Positions 10,365 to 24,242 of a stretch of 64,000 nucleotides of DNA are shown piece by piece. Every line of letters begins with the position of its first letter. Position 1 is the first letter of the stretch. Under the pieces are notes generated by a model. The model worked only from the letters and a program-made list of their open reading frames with translations. It was not told the origin of the DNA and did no database searches. The stretch comes from Torreya grandis (taxonomy: Eukaryota > Streptophyta > Pinopsida > Cupressales > Taxaceae): positions 487,001 to 551,000 of the forward strand of contig JARHVA010006306.1 in assembly GCA_037957365.1 (NCBI GenBank), read 5' to 3'. The translations under genes were made by a program, and so were the position numbers.

Positions 10365-13300
10365 TTGAAATGTACCATCATCCATAAAACAACCATGGCA
10401 TCATCATGTAGGTCATATAAAAGACCCTTGGCACACTACATGTTCTCTATCAAGGATTATACTGAGTATTTAGCCATAGTTTTTGACATGAATATATTTG
10501 ATGTTCGCTATTCTAATTACTCGACCTTATGGGGAGCTATAGAGAATGTGGATTCATTTGTATTAGAATAAAACATTTTAGTTAATGATAAATAGTTAAT
10601 AAATGAGCTTCTCCCATTGAAATGATAGGTCCTTTATTATATATTTGATAAGTTAGAGGTTATGCCATGCATATACTTAATTCAGGGCCTCTTCTTTGAG
10701 GGTAGAATAGAATATGGTGGTTACCTCTACTATGTCGATAAAATCATAATCATATCATACATATTAGGGGCTATAATTTCACACCACATCATAAAACACT
10801 TGCCAATAATATGAAAGACTACTAAATCTACCTTGACTAGACTATCATCATAGATGATGGCCATAATGTGGATCCTCTTCAACTTCCTAAGTTTTTTCTA
10901 GATAAGTTAGCTAAATAGATGATTGCCTACTAGATATGGAAAGGTATTGATAAGGAGATGACAAACAATAAGAAATCTACCTTCCATGGTTCCCACATCA
11001 TTATTAAAATGATGTAATATACCATAAATAGGTAATTCAAGGAAGATGTAATTGCAAGGAAAGCCTATACATTACCCACTCTCCCCCATAGGGATTATCA
11101 CCCCCATGGGAAAGTCTAATAGAAGATTCATACCCTTGGTCTTGCATATAAACATGAGTCATTGATCATGATTTTATAAATCTAAATGCCAAGGATGATG
11201 AAGAGGTGAAATAAAGAGTAGTAATAATAGGCTTGAGTGAGGACCTATTTAGGTTAATACAAGTTGAAACCTATCTCACACTTGATGAGGAAAAATTGAG
11301 GATCCCACCACTATAAGTATGGATATCTTCCAATTTCTATAGTGGTAGGCCATATCAGCAGCAAATAGAGGAGGGACATACTCCCCAAGGTCCATTCATA
11401 TCTCAAGAACAATCACATGAGCAATAAAAATTGGTAGGTAAAGCACCACTTATTGGAAGATAAGAATGAAAATAATAACAAGAAGAAATTCCTATCCCTA
11501 CATGAGAGTAATAGGAATAAACTCCTCTAGTTCAAGCATCAACTATTGAATTGAGGAAGGTTAAGTAGGACATAGCAAAGGATCTTACTCAAGGAAAGGA
11601 AAGCACATGAGGGGAAGATATTAGGTTTATTTTCTTGAACTCCTCTGATGAAGAGGAAATAATAGATTTAGCAATGCCAACATCCAACATGAATTCCCCT
11701 CCTCTTCCCCAATAAATGATAGCTTCACAAACTAGGAAATTAATGTGATGCTATTAGAGGAAACCAAAAAGGCATAGACCTCATACCCCACCCACATAAT
11801 CACTCAAGGAGACACAAAATTCACGACAAGGTGATCCAACACAAGAGGTGGATGAGGAAGGATTATAGCGAGCCAAGGTATTAAGCCTACAAGTGCTAAA
11901 ATCCAAGGTACCTCTCACTAGTGAGTCATCTAGTAACTCTACTACTGTCATATCCCCCTTAGATTTGTTTTCCTTTGATTTCATTATCAATTTTTTATAC
12001 CATCTATGCTTCAATTATTTTCACATTCATTCTTATGCAAGTAATTCATACTAGTCTAATTTTCATGTATCCATCTGCTACTTTACCTAGTGCCACTTCA
12101 CCTTATTCAACCTCCACTACCATAGTTTTTATTCCTTAAGTGTTCATACTTGTAACCATATCTCTTTTTATCCCATCCATCAGCCAATCCATCACCTAAA
12201 TTAATTCTCCCTCTACCCAATTGGGTTCACCTCTACCTTATTCAACACTAATCTCCACAACCATAGTAGTGACAAATAAGAGGGATCTAAGAAATAAACC
12301 AATCTATGTTTTACACCTAATGACACATTTCAAAAACATAGACTGATCTAAAATAATTTGGCCCTCAATGACCAATCCTTCCTCTAAAACTAAGCCTAAG
12401 CCTGAAGAACATGTGCAAGTAGAATCAAAACCATCACATCCTTCAAAACTCACTCTTCTAGACTAGGCCAAGGAATTACAAACTTTTGCCTCTAAGAGGA
12501 TCAATCAGAAGATCACTAAACTTCTAGTAGTGAGCTCATTATTTAACAAGGTTAGAACATCAATCAGGTCAGAAAGAGTAAGATTGAGGTTGAATTGGGT
12601 ATAAGTTTTATCATGTAGGAAAGAGAATAGGTGTATTCCCTTTTGAAGAGATATAATAAGAACGGTCAACCCCCATATGTTGGGGACCTAAAGTCCTATA
12701 TGGAGACCTGTATTGAGGTAATCCTAGATATACATGAGGGAATGAATATGGTTAGACAAGAGCTAGAAGAAGAGTTAGAAACTCTCAAAAAATAGCAATA
12801 GGTGATTTAAGTTCCTCATGGTATTGAACAAGATGTGAAAAATGCAGCAGTTAGTCTATATGAGATTTTGGATTTAATTCATTATTTAATAGTCAATTTG
12901 GATATATTCCAAACCAAATTATTCAAGTTTCTTAGGGAAGATGAAAATAACTTGTTTTTTTGGGTATTATACACACGTAATAAAGTATTTATCCACTTAG
13001 ACTTGATGACCCATTAGAGGCATCACATGCATTGAATCTACCTTTAATAAAGACACATGATGCCTAATATTAGGTATCATCCTATGAATCTCTAGTAAAC
13101 AAGGTGGCCAAATAAGAAATGCAGGTAGAATAAATTTTGACTGAGCTTGAATTGATAAAAATCTAAAACAATAAATGGAAATAGGTAACTTAGGCTATAT
13201 TTTATTAGATGATTCAACAAGTCTCAAATGGATTAAATTAAATTTTAAAAAGATTGAGCTTATATGATATAAAATCCAAGTTGATCATAGACAAGAAAAT

Positions 13301-13700
13301 GGCAACAGAGGTAGAATTATTCCATGTTGGCTTTCAAGTCACCAAGACAAAATACACTAGATTTATGAAACAAATAGGTAGGATGACTAGGCCACATATT
13401 TTGAACACGAAATTAATTTACACACAACATTCTAAGGCATATAAGTATTATCTAGAGTTATATGCCAAGATGGAAGTAACATCAGTGCCACCTACTAGTT
13501 ATACTCCATAGACCCCATCTAAAATGCCAGTAACAAAAACTACATCAATTCCACCTCATGCTTTAGATCAGATAGTAACTTTAGTTTGATTAATGAGTAC
13601 ACAATTAAGAATAGATATAGTTACCACACCATTAAGAATAAACACAACTACAATTCCAATGATAATTCTCAAAAACATCAATCAATAGATGATTTAGCTT
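10365..13700 (+). pseudogene. Heavily decayed plus-strand frame(s), unknown function
   Basis: Protein-like composition can be followed in pieces on the plus strand: an N-terminal piece from 10365-10571 (contains AHYMFSIKDYTEYLAIVFDM), a Pro/Ser/Thr-rich section about 12090-12260, a Lys/Pro-rich part about 12360-12440 (KTKPKPEEHVQVESKP), a coiled-coil-like piece around 12740-12790 (RQELEEELETLKK), an open 60-codon stretch 12835-13017 and another at 13254-13511. Stops are mostly TAG/TAA. The order of a globular part, Lys/Pro-rich linker and C-terminal helices is like the frame inside the giant LTRs at 40260-44116, but I could not align the two at sequence level. No catalytic motif is seen. It could be an unrelated transposon protein, or parts may not be coding at all. 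Confidence 0.35.
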
Positions 13701-14222
13701 GAATTCTATTTTTGCACAATTTTGCATGTAAAAGTCATAAATGAATAGTTAAGTCATAATTACATCCATATTGTTATTAAATATGTAATTTTTGTCAACA
13801 TGAACACATTACATGTTTGAAGTATTTATAATTTATGACATGTAATTGAGACTTATCATATAGTCTTTTAAGATCTAATCAGAGTATTATAAACTTGGAG
13901 GATGAGTCTACCCCTTCCCCAAGTTATTCATGTACATGTAGAACCCTCTTTTCAAAGGATCAATGTTTTAGATGAAAATATAAGAAGAGAGAAAAAAATT
14001 GATTGTCATGCAACTGTGTTTATTATTTATTCTTCCCTCTCTATGTAAATGAATTTAAAATTTATTTGTCCATATTGTTTCAATAATTTTCAGGTGTGCT
14101 AATGTTATGAATGAATCTTATTGTTTTATAAATGAATATTAGTCTCAAATGTGTAACAAAAATTAAGGATTGATATGTTTCATTGATTTAGAGAGTTAAT
14201 ACAAGTTGAATTGATAATCTAA
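13701..14222. other. Gene-less stretch before repeat D1
   Basis: No gene, RNA or recurring repeat recognised. Confidence 0.5.
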
Positions 14223-16459
14223 GGTGTATATAAGTATCTCTTTTGATATATCCTTCTAGGTGTGATACATAGCTACCCTAGACAACTCCTTAGTCCAAAC
14301 TATAATCTCTTATATAAAGGTGTGCATTAACAACCCACCCTAAGAATAATAAACTTTTAGTTAAGTTCATTGATAATCCTAAATTTTTTATTACATACTA
14401 CTAACCATGCTTGTGTATGAGTGTGGAAAAGATGTAAATAACAAACACTAGTTTTGGATATCCTTATCCACCAAATATACAACCTTAAAAATTACTTTTC
14501 AAAGATGCAAAACCTTCTTTTTTCCCTTACCCTTCTATATTTTTTGAGTTTATTTGAGATCTTCCCACTATATAATAGTTATCTACCTATACAAATCATC
14601 TAGTGATTTACCTTTTTGTCATAATCCATGCATCCATCCACAAAACCTAGTTAAACAACCCATAGGCTCAAACTATTATTCCATCACCTAGTTGTTTTAA
14701 GCGCATACCTACAAATCATGGCCCATAATGGAACACTTTTCCATAAATATCCAAAAACACTATAATTTATATCATTTAAATTTTTTGAGGTGTGCATAAA
14801 ACCTGCATCAACAAAATGAATCATGTATGTATGATAAAACTAACTTTACTAAGATGGATAGAATATGTATGTCTAACAAGTAGAATAAATGTAAACATAT
14901 AAATGCATATAATCTATAATTTTTGTTTTTTTAATAATATTTGAATGTTTTTATGTTTTCACATGTTATATTATTTTTATATTTTTTGGATATGAATATT
15001 TGTACAAGTAAATGAAAATAAACTATGTTCAAGGAGAAATAAAGAAGAAAGTATATACAAGAGGGTAGGAACCATAATAAATGATGAGTCTCATGCAAAA
15101 CTCATTATCACTATGACCTATATCAATGAGGGAACTATGATCTTACATGCTATGTGAAATGGAAACTATGATCCCATAATCTAGTGTGCAAAGTAATATA
15201 TTTCTATATGTACTTGTGTAATGATTCTATGAATTTATGGAACCAAATTTTATGCCCTATGAACTATATGGGTATTAGGAACCCATATAGTATATGAAGT
15301 TATAGGTGATGTAGGGGTCCTATGCTAATAATCATGAGAACCCAATTATATTGACCTTAACATAGATTTAGTGGAGGAAGGTCCTCTAGAATCTATGATA
15401 TATATTTAATGTAGGGGTATCTCTAATAATGGTATCCATGGGAGATTATGTGTATGTGTCAATATCAAAGGAGTATACCTCACTTACACTAGTGGATCTA
15501 CTAAATTTTGTGATATATTCATATGAATTATAATTGAGTTATAATTGTTAAATGTGCAATGTAGGGTAACTATGCTAGAACTATAACTGGTGATAATGCT
15601 AGAACTACCTGTTAGATATGTAGAGGATACTCATATGGTATACCCTCAAATTTGATCCCTTGATTTGTATGTATGTACTTAAATAATCTATACATGATAT
15701 ATGGGATGGATAAAATCTATTATAACAATGACCTACCTAATAACATATCAAACATGCCTTCACTAGGTAATACTTAGAATTGAGTGGCTACATGTGTTGG
15801 TCTAATCTATAATGGAAGAAAAATATCCCCAATGGATCTTTTAATGTGATAAATAAAACCACTAATAATTTTGTCTATGAGGAATATATCCTTTTCTAAG
15901 TACCTTAATGCTGTAAAAGTTTCATAGTGCACATGCTTATGCTTGAACTATTGCTAACCATGACACTTTGTATAAGATGGTGATCTATGTATGCTTGTAT
16001 AACGAGTGCATATAAATATGTATCATCATTGTAAATATCTTTATTTGATAATCTGATTAGTGGTCTATGTGGAGCTTCATTATGATACATGTTAATAATG
16101 TTATTAAATGGATGTGCCTCCTTTATAACTTTATGATATGAAGTTGTTAGTGGATGTGCCAAATATGTGTAGTGAATCATTGATGTACCCCTTACCTCTT
16201 TCATTTTGTGATTTGGAAATGGATTTAATAATATATTTAGTGCCTTATATTTTGTTTGTTTTTCTTTTGGTGTCTATATGGGTGTGTACACATCAATAAC
16301 ATGATCCTCAATTAGATCTTGTATGTTGTGCTTTAGGTTATGCATTTGTTTATTGTATGGCATAGTTCCCTATGGTACTCATATAATTCATTAGAATCAT
16401 ATTTATTTTGAATAGGTTGTGTTGTATTAATCTCTTTAATGGGAGGGAAACATATGACC

Positions 16460-17701
16460 TTACATTAAAAGAGCTGATATAAAACTTGTGCTTGTGACTC
16501 TAAAAGTTTGGTGAGGATTTGATACTGAGGAGCAGATAAAACCAATCTAAGATATGGCTCTAAAGTTTCATTGATTTTGGCATTTTGATAAATCTTGTTC
16601 TTAGTCTCCCTTACCTTGTATGGAGGCTTATTTGAACTCTTAATAGTTAATTTTTATCCATTAGTATAATTGAATTTTCCCATTGATTTAACATCTCTTT
16701 ATTTTAACATGTGGCATAAATATGTAAATGTAAGAAGATTTTTTAATAAGATAACTTCATGTAATAATGGCAAGATACTTCTTAAAAATATGTCCTAAAG
16801 CTCTATGTCTACCATGGTAATAAATAATATATTATAGGCTCATTTGACTTTTATTTTAGCTATGTCACTTTTGCATATGATCTTGTTATTGATGTTGATA
16901 TAGAAGTGTGATAAGAAGATGTTGGATAAAGGATTCAATGTTGTGATATATTGAATTATTAAATAATAAAACCATTGTAGGGAATAATCCTCTTAACTAT
17001 GTGGAAGCTACTTTATGAGAACCTAATCATTAGACACATAGTCCAATCATATTGCATTAAAAGATATGAGATGATTCTCTAGGTCACCCTTTCCATCATA
17101 TAATGTAAGCTTCAATGCTAAAAAATTGGATGGCAAGGGAGTTTTCACTATGTGATGTGTTAAAGGTGTATGTAAGAGAATATTAAAATCTAAGGCATGT
17201 GATGGTCTAGTGGCTCCCTTATCAAGATGTAACACCTTAAAATATAGTTTATGAATCTCCTACATAAGATATTATATTTATGAAGTGGAGGAACTAACCA
17301 TAATATGTGTAGTTATCACTACAGGTTGTTGAATTACAATCTTTGGTTGTGTTAGCTGAGTTAGTTGAGTTGACCCAGCTATATGTGTAACTATGTTATT
17401 AGCTTAGGGAGTTGAAGATTGACTATTTCTTTATTTTGTTATTGATTTCTAATATATCTTCTATAATTTTTACATGATCAATGGGATGTTCCCAGATTCT
17501 ATATATTAAGCCCTATAATATCTCATCTTTGTTGATAATTATGTCATTATTATTAAGTAGAGGGAAACTATCCTGATATTTCAATGTGTATTCATCTTGT
17601 TCTTGATTGTATTACTCATCTTCAAATGCATTATCATTGAAATATACATAATCAAGGTGTGAAGGATGCATAGCTAGATTTATGATAGGTCTCTTATCCA
17701 T
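16460..17701 (-). pseudogene. gag: Gypsy gag remnant in D1
   Basis: On the minus strand, from an ATG at 17701 (MDKRP), pieces match the usual order of plant Ty3/gypsy gag of the Tat/Athila type: an upstream acidic part, then PLPSNFLALKLTLYDGKGD followed by LENHLISF (17100-17180), which is the start of the Retrotrans_gag domain. Next come a SLQWFYYL piece (equivalent to the ARxWF motif), an AKIKVK and DIFLRSILP region, and a GKFNYTNG tail. Gag packages the RNA in the virus-like particle. Many TAG/TAA stops and frameshifts break it, and the end is set only by loss of resemblance. D2 has the matching remnant. No zinc knuckle or protease follows. Confidence 0.6.
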
Positions 17702-18687
17702 GTTATAGGCTCAAATAGTAGGAATATAAATATGCTCTATAGGATTACCACCTAACCTATCACTTCTTTTTAATGGAAGAGAGTTATATTTTTTAGATGG
17801 AATATAGTAAACAAATTTCAATAGAGCTACTAAAAAATAATATATGAAATCTAAAAAATTTAAAGCAACTAGTGAAAATAGGAAAAATAATGATACAAAC
17901 CCTAAGAGCATTTAGGGTTAGAGTATTGTTAAATTAAGGTCACTTTGCAAAAATTTAAATTATATTTAAAATGAAACCCTGATGTGATATAGATTAAATT
18001 AACTAGGTTATGTAAAAATTTTATAAAAAATAGGATTTTGTATCCCTAATTTAGTGCATAAAAATTGAGAGAAGGTAAACCCTAGGTAAAACTAGGTTTT
18101 TAGGCAATATTCAAAGTAAGTAAAGTTCACCAAATGTTATAACCTTTTAGGGTTTTATGTATGTAAATATTAATTTTCACTAAAGGGATGAGTTTTATAT
18201 ATTAGTTAAATAATATTCAATAAATAAATGTTGATTTGTTATAGAATTTGACTTGATTTGACTTTGTAAAAATAGTAATGAATATGTGAAAATAGAGACT
18301 TACTTAGAAAACAACTTTTGTGGAAGATATGCATGTTGAAAATTGGATTACAGATAAGTATGAGTGTCATCAATAGGATCTTTGAGTTAGGTCCTCTCTT
18401 GGATCCTAACACTCCACTTGTAAAATAACATCATGTGGCTCTAGTGTCTTGAAATATGGTGTTAGTGTCCTCTTTGTAGGACTGTTCCCAAATTCTAGGT
18501 GTACTTGTGTCTATGTTTATAGGTTTTGTTCCTACACACATGAAATCTATAAATATATATTATGCATGTAATAAATTATTTAATCTATATATCCTTATCC
18601 TCTTTGAACATATGGCATGAGATAAAAATGTGTGTTAATTATTAGGATAACATGGACATCCTCAACACCCCACTATGAAGAGAGTTT

Positions 18688-18692
18688 CTGAC
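18688..18692. repeat. Target-site duplication of element N (left)
   Basis: CTGAC here pairs with CCTAC at 24206-24210. The uninterrupted site in D2 (near 60934, GAGTTTCCTACATAC) shows that the original target was CCTAC, so the left copy carries two changes. Confidence 0.65.
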
Positions 18693-20673
18693 TGATGGCA
18701 ACCTCACAATTATATTCCATCACTAATACATTCTTAATCAAACTATTAGTCAAATTTGATCTTAATTAAGACCCATACCTCATACCAGGAGAACAAAAGG
18801 TTATAAATGATCAATCTTCAATGATAGATCAAATAAACATTTCAACATTGTTCATTACCTTTTATACAATTGATTCAACCAAGTGCTATATAAATGGTCT
18901 TATTTTATTCTCTCCTCACCTGCACAAAGACAAAACTTGATCTTCTAAACCTTGTTAATATTTTGTAAATCAATTTCTACAACTACAATTTTCCATAAGC
19001 ACCATACTCAAATTCCAATTAAGTTTTCCTTGTAGCTTTTCATTATCTTTGAAGAAGTAATAAGACATTATAACTAATTACTTTTGACCTATAGTCCATG
19101 CCATAATTATGACCTATATTTTTTTCATTTCTTATTTCTTAATCAAACTTTTATATTTTCTAAAAATTATCAAGTCACAGAGTCACAATCATGGATTTGA
19201 GTAGGATTCAAAATACAAACATGTATTTACTTCAATCTCCATTACACTTCACACTTATACAGCTTTAAAAAATGGTTAAGGAGATCAACAAATGAATACC
19301 ATTGCTTTGAATAGACTATCTTGAGGACCAAAACCATGACTAGTACCCTACAAACTTAATTTCATTCGATGATTAATTAGTAATACATCAATTCATTCTA
19401 CCAATTACCTTTGTATAATCTTGACCAATTTGGAAATTAAGTAACCCAGTCATAGAGGAAACATAATAATATTATACATTAAAACCAAATCAGTGATTCA
19501 ATTTATGATTTGTAAACATCAATAATCAACTAACCTTTGAATCTATTGACCAACCTGATAATGAACGTTCACATGTTCACAATAGAATTGTGACTCAACT
19601 TACACCATAGAAATATGTCTAACATTCTTAACATCATTAAAGGATAATTAAAAAGGATATTTACTATGAAAACATACCTTGTATTTCCTTATTGAATGTC
19701 CTTATACATCAAACATACATTTATACTTCTCTTCACTGAAAACTAGATTGACACTCAAATTTTTTATTACAATTATATTTTAGAGGCTTAATGTTCAGAC
19801 CCACTCATGAAATGTAATACTTGATGAGTTTGGAAAAAAAATTAACTTGACTAAAAAATCAAAACGATAACCTTACATGTCAAGACCAAAATGATGAATC
19901 AAATCACCAATACATCAAAACCATCAGGAGTTTATTTGATAATGATCTTATAGACTCCATACCACATAATACATGTATAACTCTCTTAATATTATATCCA
20001 AGAATTATAATTATTAAACAAATCACTTTCTTTTATTCTCAAAACTTGACACAAAACTATTACATAGATCTATATACCAATCATCAATAAAAAATCCTTT
20101 ATTTATTTATTTATTCTTCCAACTAAACATACAAGTTTACATATATGGACCTAGAAGTCTATAACCACTCACCTTTACTTACCACTTTGTATGCTATCAT
20201 ATTTAGCTTCACTTATTTTACTTATTTATCTCCTCCTCCTATGATTCAAAATCTATCACATTCTAACAACCTCTCCAAATTTAGTCAAGAATTAGTAATA
20301 CACAATAGTTTGCTTTCATCATATTTTAAAGACCATTCCAAGATTATCCCTCCTTCACCATATGACTCCCTATAACTTGGTATTTCTCTTATCTTCATTA
20401 CTCATTCTCTATGTTTCATTCCATCTTTGAGAGTATTTAGAAAAAATTACAAATGGCTTAGAATTTTCCAACAAATAAAGACTCTTCCTAACTTAGGACT
20501 TAACATGCCCTTACAACTTTGAATTCATTTTTGGAGGGAAAATTCCCTTTACAATTTTGAATTTACAAACCATGTACTTTGGAGGGAAATCACCCGACTC
20601 TCAAACAAGCTTCCTAAACCTACTCAAACCAAAATGAAGGATTTATTTAAAATCTTATGATGCTCCTCCATCA
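18693..20673 (-). repeat. LTR of element N, left copy (1981 bp)
   Basis: Begins TGATGGCAACCTCAC and ends GCTCCTCCATCA, so it has inverted terminal TGATGG/CCATCA. Aligns throughout with 22188-24205. In minus-strand orientation this is the 3' LTR. Confidence 0.9.
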
Positions 20674-21019
20674 AATTACCATGCTCAAAACTTTTCATGA
20701 GATCTTTCTCATGTGTTCATGAATATGCCCTTGCTCTATAAATGAGGTTTCATTTCTTATGTTTCTTCTAATTATTTTGTAATTTATTTTGATAAGCTAA
20801 ATAATTGTTCTCATTTTCATTTGATTTTACTCTTTCCCATTTTTATTCACTAGTTTCTCTTGTTCCTTCATACTCTTTACCTTTCAATAGCTTGTTGTAC
20901 CCCAAATCTATTGTACCTTTTTATTTATTAGTTTCATCTTTTATTTGTTCTTAATTAACTTGGTTCAAAATCTCCATAAGCTCAATTTCTATTTTCTTGA
21001 TATCTTCTTCATTTTTTAT

Positions 21020-21440
21020 TAGTTATAAATAATTAGATTCTTCCATGATTTGTTTCCAAATCATCTCATCATCATCATCACTTGTAAATATACTCTCAAA
21101 CTCATTGTCAAACATAAAATTTGGAGCTTCAATTGCATCTTTAACTAGATGCTCTGCTTGCTCTTTATCTTTTCTATTTTCATCTTCAAATCTTCTCCAC
21201 TTTTCATCCAAATATATAAACTAATTATAAGATCCCTTATGATGTTCTCCATTATTTTATTCAACTTGTGTCAAATTAGACACTTCTTGGGATTCCATCA
21301 ATAATTATTTATATTCTATCTCAATGAGCCCATTCATTAGACCTAGTACTTCATTCCCATTAGCTGGTACACCTACATTCACAACATCAAAAGAAAAATT
21401 AGATGAAAAAATTGAGGCTATTTATCCCCTTGACTTGTAT
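21020..21440 (-). pseudogene. Charged internal reading frame of element N
   Basis: On the minus strand a frame with only a few TAA stops runs about 140 codons, ending with a 62-codon open piece (21211-21023). That piece is rich in Asp, Glu and Lys, with WRRFEDENRKDKEQAEHL, then FTSDDDDEMIWKQIMEESN. It looks helical and acidic. Further upstream (about 21500-21860) other very charged stretches (EIQQEDRKDKKYGK) suggest the frame was longer. I do not recognise it; a gag-like or accessory role is possible but unsupported. Confidence 0.4.
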
Positions 21441-22171
21441 TTTCTTCAAACACCACTTCCTTTATCTCTTTTTTTCTCCCAACTATATACTCATCCTGTA
21501 CTTCTCAGTTTCTTTCTTGAATTCTTTACACAATAATCTCTTTTATTTTTCTCTCTCTTATATCAATACTTTTCCTCTTTATTATAAGCCATTTTATAGG
21601 CCACTTTACCTTTCTCTTTATCTCAAATATCAATCCTTTACCTTCACTTTCTTTTAGGATCTTGACCATGAGTTGTATCTCTTATATCCTTTGTCTAATC
21701 TCTCTCATCTATTCTTCATCAACTAAACCTTATTTCTTTGGGTTGTTCCTCACTAAATTCCTTCCTCATAGTCTTTCCATATTTCTTATCTTTCCTATCT
21801 TCCTGTTGTATCTCAACCAAAACTCTTCTTTGGTCTTTTGATACTTACCCAAGCATCACCTAGGTCTTTTACACCCTGGTCTTTTGACTTTTACATCTAA
21901 TTCTTTTTTGTACCTTAGATTCTCTTAGAGTTTCTATGAGATCTCCTCTTTATTATTAATCCTTATTGGGATTATGACTACCTAAACCTTCTCACTTTTA
22001 TTTTATTACTATCTTCTTATCTCGATCACCTCAAACTTTTCAAGCTTCTCAATTTACCTACAAAAAATAAATCACTACAATATTTGAACAACATCAATGG
22101 CCTAATTTGTAACTTGATCTAATTAAATTTCAAACAATTCCAAAATTTTATGCCTTTCCTAAGATCTTATT

Positions 22172-22183
22172 GGTCTAATACAA
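22172..22183 (-). other. Primer-binding site of element N (degraded tRNA-Met type)
   Basis: On the minus strand, 4 nt inside the right LTR, reads TTGTATTAGACC, 9 of 12 bases matching TGGTATCAGAGC, the common plant site complementary to initiator tRNA-Met. Its place directly beside the LTR supports the assignment and gives the element its orientation. Confidence 0.6.
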
Positions 22184-22187
22184 AAAA

Positions 22188-23552
22188 TGATGGTAACCTC
22201 ACATTTATATGCCATCACCTGTACATTCTTAATCAAACTATTAGTCCAATTTGATCTTAATTAAGACCCATACCTCACACCAGGGGAATGAAAGGATGGA
22301 AATGATCAATCTTTCAATGATAAATCAAATAAAAATTTCACCATTTTTCATTATATTTTTTATAATTTATTCAATCATGTGCTATATAACTAGTCTAATT
22401 ATTTTCTCTCCTCACCTGCACAAAGATAGAACTTGATCTGCCAAACCTTATCAATATTTTGTAAATCAATTTCTACTAATAAGTTTTCCATAATCACCAT
22501 ACTGCGATTATAATTAAATTTTCCCTATAGCCTTTCATTATCTTTCAATAAGTAATAAGACATTGTAACTAATTCCTTTTGACCTATAGTCCATTCCAAA
22601 ATTATGACCTATATTTGTTTCATATCTTATTTCTTAATTAGATTTTTGTATTGTTTGAAAGCTATCAGATCACAAAGTCACAATCATAGATTTGAGTAGG
22701 ATTCAAAATATAAACATGCATTTATTTCTATTTCTATTTCACTTCACACTTATACGAATTTACAAAATGGTTAAGGAGGTCAACAATTGGATAATATTTC
22801 TTTGAATCTATTGGCTTGAGGACCAAAACCATTACCAATACCCTATAAACTTAATGTCGTTCAATGAGGTAATCCATCAAATGGTTTTGATAATTACCTC
22901 TGTATGATCTTGACCAATTTGGAAAGGAAGAAATCTAATCATAGAGGCAAGATAATAATATTATAAATTAAAACCAAATTAGTGATTTAATTTATGATTT
23001 ATAAATAGAAATAAGCAATTAACCTTTGAAACTATTATACAACTCAATAATGAATATTCACATGTTCAAAATGGATTTTCGACTTAAATTTCACCCTAAA
23101 AATCCATCTAACATTTTTAACACCATTAAATGAATGTGAATAAGGATATTTACTATGAGAAAATACCTTTTATTTCATTATCAAATGTCCTTATATATCA
23201 AACATGCATTTAAACCTCTCTTCACCAAAAACTAGATTGATAATCAAATTTCTGATTATAATTATATGTTGGAGGCTTAATTTGAACCACCCACTCATGA
23301 AACATAATATTTGATGAGTTTGTAAAATAATGAAATAGATTATAAAATTAAAATGATAACCTTACATGTCAAGACTAGATCTATGAATCAAATCACCAAT
23401 ACATCAAAACCATTAGGAGTTTATTTGATAATGGTCTTCTAGCCTCCATACCACATAATACACATACAAATATCCTACTATTACAGCCAAGAATTCTAAT
23501 TATAAAAAAAAATCACTGTCATTTATTCTCAAAACATGACACAAAACTATTA

Positions 23553-23614
<62 letters not shown>

Positions 23615-24205
23615 AATCATCAATAAAATCTCCTTTATTCATATATTCTTCCAACTGAAACATATAAGTTTACATATACAGACCTGAAACTATGCAACCA
23701 ATCACCTCTACTTACCACTCCACAAGATATCATATTTATCTTTACTTATTTGCCTTATTTATTTCCTTCTGCTATGCTTCAAACTTTATCACATTTTAAC
23801 AACCTCGCTAAATTTAGTCAAGAGATTTTAATACACAATAGTTTGTTTTTGTCCTATTTCAAAGACCATTCCAAGTTTATCCTTCTTCACCATATGACTC
23901 CCTATAACTTAGTGTTTTTCTTATCTTCATTACTCATTATCTACATTTCAATCATTCTAGTAGAGGATTAAGAAATAATTGCTAATGACTTGGACTTTTC
24001 CAATAAAGAAAGACTCTTCCTAACTTAGGACTTAACATGCCCTTACAACTTTGAATGCATTTTTGGAGGGAAAATTCCCTTTACAATTTTTAATTTACAA
24101 ACCATATATTTTGGATGGAAATTACCCTGCTCTCAAACAATCTTCCTAGACCTACTCAAACCAAAATAAAGGATTTATTTACAAGATTATGATGCTCCTG
24201 CATCA
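22188..24205 (-). repeat. LTR of element N, right copy (2018 bp)
   Basis: Begins TGATGGTAACCTCAC and ends GCTCCTGCATCA. Differs from the left LTR by many substitutions and by a long TA microsatellite (23556-23612) where the left copy has only CTATATACC. In minus-strand orientation this is the 5' LTR. Confidence 0.9.
23556..23612. repeat. (TA)n microsatellite
   Basis: 57 bp of alternating A and T inside the right LTR of N, absent from the left LTR, so it expanded after the element inserted. Confidence 0.9.
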
Positions 24206-24242
24206 CCTACATACTAATACTTCAAGGAGGGATCAAGCCTGA

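Larger units (their letters stand above)
14223..18692. mobile_element. Composite repeat D, copy D1, left part
   Basis: Aligns block by block with 32913-38875 (copy D2), from TATCTCTTTTGATAT at the left edge to the ACATGAAAT region at about 18540, and continues to the AACACCCCACTATGAA block that matches 60915. D1 lacks the amplified array present in D2. It carries a broken gypsy gag on the minus strand (16460-17701) but no pol downstream of it. Element N has cut D1 at 18692/24206, and D1 resumes at 24206. Confidence 0.75.
18693..24205 (-). mobile_element. Element N: non-autonomous LTR retrotransposon
   Basis: Two long direct repeats, each starting TGATGG and ending CATCA, bracket a 1.5-kb internal region. 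The insertion is flanked by a diverged 5-bp target duplication and sits in repeat D1; the homologous D2 lacks it at exactly this point (near 60933). The PBS-like site next to the right LTR puts transcription on the minus strand. The internal region has no protease, reverse transcriptase or integrase, only charged decayed frames, so this is a large non-autonomous (LARD-like) element. Confidence 0.9.

Noticed and set aside
15905..16204. 99-codon minus-strand frame in D1.
   Set aside because: It coincides with repeat unit Q, is not kept in the four D2 copies of Q, and has no recognisable motif.
18380..18490. Resemblance of GTGGCTCTAGTGTCTTGAAA to the LTR text at 61345-61390, suggesting a second LTR of the D element.
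   Set aside because: Only about 45 bp of weak similarity and no matching termini; not enough to call an LTR pair.
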